Below are positions 60,001 through 64,000 of a stretch of 64,000 bases of DNA, piece by piece. This stretch comes from Tilletia caries (lineage: Eukaryota > Basidiomycota > Exobasidiomycetes > Tilletiales > Tilletiaceae). The stretch's first letter is position 1, and the number at the start of each line of letters is the position of its first letter. Where the stretch lies: assembly GCA_032718865.1 (NCBI GenBank), contig JALUTQ010000046.1, positions 682,001 through 746,000 on the forward strand, read 5' to 3'. The notes beneath the pieces were generated by a model. The model saw only the letters and a list, made by a program, of their open reading frames with translations, searched no databases and was not told the origin of the DNA. A program made the position numbers and the translations under genes.

Positions 60001-60696
60001 TGTCTCTGCGTCGATGGGTAATGGTGTATTGGCACCCATGAAGGGAGAAGTCTGCTCGTTGTTATTCATACGCTGTGCTTCCTGCGCAAGGGCCGTGCCC
60101 ATGCCCGCTGGGCTCATTCCCGCAGGCCGAACGAGAGCGCCTGGGAAGGGCATGACCGCACTCTGCTGCGAAATGGGTCGATTCTGCGCGGCTGCTGCGG
60201 CTGCTGCGCCTGCTGCTGCGTTTGCTGCGTGTTGTGAGGCGACGATTGAGGCTAGCTGTTGAGGGGTTGGTGTTGCGCGTGGGTCGATTGGCTGTCTGTA
60301 TGCGCCGAAGCCGCCGAGAGCGAGAGGTTGTGAGTTCATGGCGAGGGCCGCTGCTGCTGCTGCTGCTGCTGAGCTGGTGGGCGCTGGAATGCCAGGTGGA
60401 GCGTATCCGATGGGGATGTGCGGATTGCTGAATGCGAGGGGCTGGTTGTACTTGGCCATGGGGAAGGTTGCGGATGGGTCTGGTATGGCTGTGAGATGGT
60501 TGTTGATATTGAAGTTTGGATTGAATGCTTGTTGCTGGTGCGGTAGGAAGGCATTGTTGAGTGGCTGCGGCTGCATTTGAGCGCTTCCTGGTAAGGCGTT
60601 GTTGATGGGTGCTGCTGCTGGGTTGATGCTATACTGCGCTGCCCTTGACTGTGGGTCGTCGAAGAGGACGAAGTCCATGTTGGGTGCCGAGCTCAT
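57029..60696 (-). CDS. C2H2 zinc-finger transcription factor, low-complexity rich
   Basis: Minus-strand exons 60696-57171 and 57069-57029; 1188 residues. The N-terminus MSSAPNMDFVLFDDPQ resembles a short acidic activation motif. The bulk is Gln, Asn, Ser and Gly-rich with poly-Gln runs (~58650-58690), poly-Ser and a long Asp/Glu tract (~57780-57930) followed by His5. At the C-terminus are two fingers: CGTVFHRPYDLSRHRETIH (~1100) and C-x5-C-x12-H-x5-H (~1162-1187). The last intron splits finger 2; its acceptor at 57070-57071 completes KDALLRHQRIRGH and the stop. Finger 1 lacks the first Cys in this model. The two-finger C-terminal layout recalls Rpn4-type regulators, but that is a guess. Confidence 0.8.
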
Positions 60697-60823
60697 GTTT
60701 GGCGATGGCGAGATGAGAAGAAGATTGGGTCAGGCTGTGCTGCAGATGGGGGAGCGGGGGCCTGCGACAGACACCGTGAGAGAGTGCAGAGTGGGAGAGC
60801 GGAGTAGCTGGCTCGATGTCGAT

Positions 60824-60875
<52 letters not shown>

Positions 60876-61238
60876 AGGTGGGTATGCACAATGGTTGGAC
60901 TCGACAGATCAGATGATATGGCCGTCCCTTTTTCGACAGCGGGGACTGGGCAGTCAACCTCATGCTGACAAGCTGCCAAGTGGGACCACCCCCGATCCAA
61001 TCTGACATCACCGCACATTTCCACGTGCCATTCCCGCTCTCCCTCACTCACAGCACGCGAATGGCAAGAGAATGAATGAATGAATGAATGGTATGTGTTC
61101 CATCTGCGAGGCCGCGCAAGACACTGGAGCCTGGAGGACAAGGACGAGGACGGGAAATGGAAGGGAGCGAGAGAAGGGGAACGAAAGGAGAGTAGAGTCC
61201 GCAAACGACACGATACCAGTCCGGAGCAGGGGGTTGCC
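60697..61238. promoter_or_regulatory. Promoter of the zinc-finger gene and 3' end of the NTF2-like gene
   Basis: 542 bp without a gene. It contains a hexanucleotide repeat of about eight GGTGTC-type units (about 60821-60876) some 130-180 bp upstream of the zinc-finger gene start, and an (AATG)n run near 61071-61089. Confidence 0.5.
60821..60876 (+). repeat. Hexanucleotide (GGTGTC)n array
   Basis: Tandem GGTGTC units with GATGTC variants at the left edge, in the leader/promoter of the minus-strand zinc-finger gene. Confidence 0.8.
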
Positions 61239-63840
61239 TCATCCATGCTGCCCCCACCCCCCACCACCATGCGAAGTAACAGTCGCACTCGAAGGATACC
61301 CAGACCCTACACCCGCACCCGCACCCGCACCTGCACCTGCACCCCACTGCAGCAAATTCTGACTCGACGCAGCCCGCAAATGATGATGCGGATTCTGCCC
61401 AATCAGCGACCTCGCCCTCGACCGCGTCCCCGTGACCAAATTCGTCGAGCTCCCCGCACCACTCATCGACCCGAACCGGCGCGTCGGACTCGGCGCACGC
61501 GAGCGCGAGAACGTCGCATATGGATAATCCGCTGCGGACGAGTATGTCGGCTGTCTCGAGTGCGTCGCTGAGATGGGCCCACCGCGCTCACGCTCACGCT
61601 CCCGGTCCAATCGCTGTTGGTGCTGGAGTAACGCACGCTCTACCTCGTTCGCAGCTGCGTCCCCTCCCATCCCACTCCAGATCGCACGCGTGCCAGCTCC
61701 CTGTACCAGCTCCTGCTTCCTCGCCGCTGCTCCGGCCGCTCCGCCTCCTTCGCCGTTCTTCATCGCGTGTGATAGTAGGATCTGCGAAATCGTGAACCCG
61801 CTGGCGACCGCCCAGGATACCAAGAAGCCTACGATCCTTCTTTCAAGCGCGTACACTGTGCAATGAACCATGTTAAGCCACCGCTCTTCTGTTCCGACCA
61901 GTGTCTGAAACTCACCAAGACCGGCAAAGGGTACCATCCCCTCAATCGCCTCGCGCACACTCCACATGTCCTCATGTCTGACAATCGATCCGTTGTCATT
62001 GAACTCCAAGCGCGTCTGTCAATCAAGAGAGCAAAGGAAAATGAGTAAAACCCGAATGAAGAGAGAGAGAGAGAGAAAGAGAGACTCACCATGACGCGTA
62101 TTTGGAAACTGCACAACGCCTTCAGCGCAGCCCGCGGATGGAACACACTCCACAAGAACGCCCTCACGCTCGCCCGTCCAAAGCCAGAGGCAGACCAATG
62201 CGCCATCAACGCCTCCTCAGGCATCGCAGGACGAGTCGACTGTCCCACATGCTGCGTCGTCAGCGCTCCTCCTCTCCCTCCAGCCGAGGTCGAGAAGGAG
62301 AGGTCCCCATTGAGAGCGTCGTCGTCGTCCTCGCCTGCGATCGAACCTGCGTGGCCGGAGTACGAACGCGCGGCCCCTCCCGTGGTGGAAGAAGAAGTGC
62401 CCATGTACGAGAACTGTCGTCCGGTCTCTCCATCCCGCTCCGGATCAATATCTTCGTCCTCATAAGGAGGGCCCGTCCCCGTCCCCGTCCCTGCCCCGTA
62501 CTGCGACTGCCTCGTCCTAAAACTCTCGGAACGCATCCGACTCCCACTACCACTCCGCGCATCATCCTCGTCCTCCTTCCCCATCCGACTGAACGTGCTC
62601 GCGTTCGCGTTGTTGTTCATCATGTGACCCGGGCCTGGGTATGGCGTCTGAACGGCAGACATGGGCGTGAATGGGTGGACGTGGTGGAAGTACGAGCCTC
62701 CTCCTCCGCCGGGCACAGTAAACGAAGACAGACCCGCAGAAGCGAGCCCACTCTGTCGACCGTGGAAGTAGGACGACCCCCCGCCGCCGCCGCCACTGAC
62801 GCCTCCTGCGCTGATAGGGATGCCGCCTGTGAGGGAACTCCGTCCGCCGGCCGTGGTGGTACCGTCTCCGCCACCCAGCCCACTCATACCGCTGCGTCCG
62901 CCTGCACCGCCGCCACCAGCGCCGTACATGCCACTGCGTCCTGCGAAGCCTGTGGCGTTTGCGTTGCCTGGCTCGGGGTAGGTTGCTGTGGACCCGAAGA
63001 GGGTGGGGAAGAGGGTGATGGTGAGGGTGTGGTCGATGATACCGGCTCGGGTTCCGTCTGTGGAAACAGATACAAAGTGTCATGTGAGTCGGACGAGCTC
63101 TAGTAAAGGAGAAAAAGGGAAATGGGATGAACGCACCGAATTCGAAGTCGGAGCAGATGACGTCGCGGAGCTCGGACTGGACGTCCATGCCGGGCAGGGC
63201 GAAGGCCATCTTGAACTGGTTCGCAATCTGTTCCCGACCGCGCGCCTGAAGGAGCGGGCTCTCGAACACTGATTGGGGCAGAGAGAGAGAGAGAGAGAGA
63301 GAGAGGCGTGAGCGAATTTGGAATGGGGGATGTCACAGGCCCAAAGGAAACAACGGAGGAAAAGGAAAACGCACCAGCATCGTTATCGTAAAACCTAGAG
63401 ACCATCTGCATGACCTCCTCGCCGCTCTTCTTACTAGCATAAAGCGTAGCATGCAGACCCAGAATAACATCCGTCAAGGTCGAAGGCGAGGGCGGCCCAT
63501 GGGTCTCATGCCCCATGCCGCCGCCATAGCCTATACTGAGAGGGGGCGGGGGCATGGGGATGTGGCCTGGTGCGTTTACGTTGGGATTGGCGCTGTGCGG
63601 GGCGGTGGAGGGGATGGAGATGGCGCCGATTGCGGTGTGGGAGGAGTGGAGGGGGGGTGGGGGTGGTGCGGTGGGTGTGTTGGCTTGGGAGAGCGAGGGT
63701 GGGGTTGTGTCGGAGGATGGGCTTGGGCCTGGGCCTGAGGCTGGGGCTGGGGCTGAGGTTGAGTCTGTGGGTGCTGTGCCTGTGGCTATGCCTGTGCCCT
63801 GGGATGCAGTGGCATCGGTGGGGAAGGGGATCGCTGCCAT
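61239..63840 (-). CDS. NTF2-like (SigF-like) domain membrane protein
   Basis: Minus-strand exons 63840-63375, 63268-63137, 63057-62090, 62015-61916 and 61855-61239; 760 residues. After a Pro/Ser/Thr-rich N-terminus (~105 residues), the segment from LTDVILGLHATLYASKKSGEEV through FYDNDAVFESPLL to DVICSDFEFDGTRAGIIDHTLTITLFP looks like the first part of an NTF2-like cone fold. A long Gly/Ser-rich insertion follows, then the second part (LEFNDNGSIVRHEDMWSVREAIEGMVP). A hydrophobic segment (FLVSWAVASGFTISQILLSH) suggests membrane attachment, and the tail is Arg/Ser/Gly-rich. Fungal proteins called SigF-like NTF2-like have this pattern; the function is unknown. The match is from pattern memory only. 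Confidence 0.7.
63274..63304 (+). repeat. GA-rich microsatellite in an intron
   Basis: A run of GA dinucleotides inside the first intron of the NTF2-like gene; on the sense strand it forms the polypyrimidine tract before the 3' splice site. A similar run lies at about 62061-62083 in a later intron. Confidence 0.7.
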
Positions 63841-63976
63841 CCTCGCTGTCGATGCTCTCGGTCGCGGTGTGGTGGTGGTCGAGAGACATGCGCATCCTCT
63901 TGTTTTGGGATGGACTGAGGTCTGAGGTCATAATCGAACTATCCAATTATCCGGACCGACATCAGTGTTGTTGATT

Positions 63977-64000
63977 GGGTACCCGCCCGAACGGGTACCC
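63977..64000. repeat. Inverted repeat at the window edge
   Basis: GGGTACCCG (63977-63985) and CGGGTACCC (63992-64000) are perfect 9-bp inverted arms around a 6-base loop CCCGAA. The window ends inside or just at the edge of this structure, so its full extent is unknown. Confidence 0.6.

Noticed and set aside
1..64000. CRISPR arrays, rRNA or tRNA genes
   Set aside because: No regularly spaced direct repeats, rRNA blocks or convincing tRNA cloverleaf were seen. tRNAs were checked by eye only, so a tRNA scan could still find one.

Overview
The window is nuclear DNA of a filamentous or yeast-like fungus, most likely a basidiomycete. Genes carry many short GT-AG introns (mostly 50-110 bp), coding sequence is GC-rich, leaders are often pyrimidine-rich, and proteins carry long Ser/Ala/Gly/Gln-rich or acidic low-complexity stretches. 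The products are typically fungal (orotidine decarboxylase, ERG2 sterol isomerase, Pps1-type phosphatase, peroxisomal ABCD half-transporter). The species cannot be named from the sequence. Exon structures were built by hand from splice consensus, reading frame and family conservation; every multi-exon model given here closes in frame.

Layout: 1-3.4 kb has no supported gene and is probably the leader region of the first gene. 3.5-7.6 kb (+) encodes a Pps1-like dual-specificity phosphatase. 8.2-12.7 kb (-) is a large Ser-rich protein with a 29-residue tandem repeat. 13.3-19.7 kb is a LINE (non-LTR) retrotransposon with a 14-bp target-site duplication; it landed 81 bp upstream of the NAA20 start. 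Then come NAA20 (+), ELF1 (-), URA3 (+), a peroxisomal ABCD transporter (+), an SLC41/MgtE-type cation transporter (+), TMA20 (-), VPS9 (+), a possible R3H-type protein (+), ornithine aminotransferase (-), a macro-domain protein (+), an N-acetylglucosamine kinase-like protein (-), RPA12 (+) and ERG2 (+). The last third is looser: a purine-skewed 2.2-kb gene-free stretch, a three-RRM protein (-), a secreted Cys-rich repeat protein (-), a C2H2 zinc-finger protein (-) and an NTF2-like/SigF-like membrane protein (-).

Most genes are unrelated housekeeping functions: pyrimidine and sterol synthesis, arginine catabolism, amino-sugar use, peroxisomal fatty-acid import, endosomal Rab activation, N-terminal acetylation, Pol I and Pol II transcription, and translation. 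Several sit in tight head-to-head pairs that must share promoters (ELF1/URA3, TMA20/VPS9, CAR2/macro). There is no biosynthetic cluster or defence-like system.

The most interesting observations are the intact LINE boundaries and its position, its same-frame TAG-ATG junction between ORF1 and ORF2, a 5-nt microexon in RPA12 together with an altered zinc-binding pair, the tandem degenerate phosphatase motif in the Pps1-like protein, and unusual low-complexity insertions in otherwise compact enzymes.
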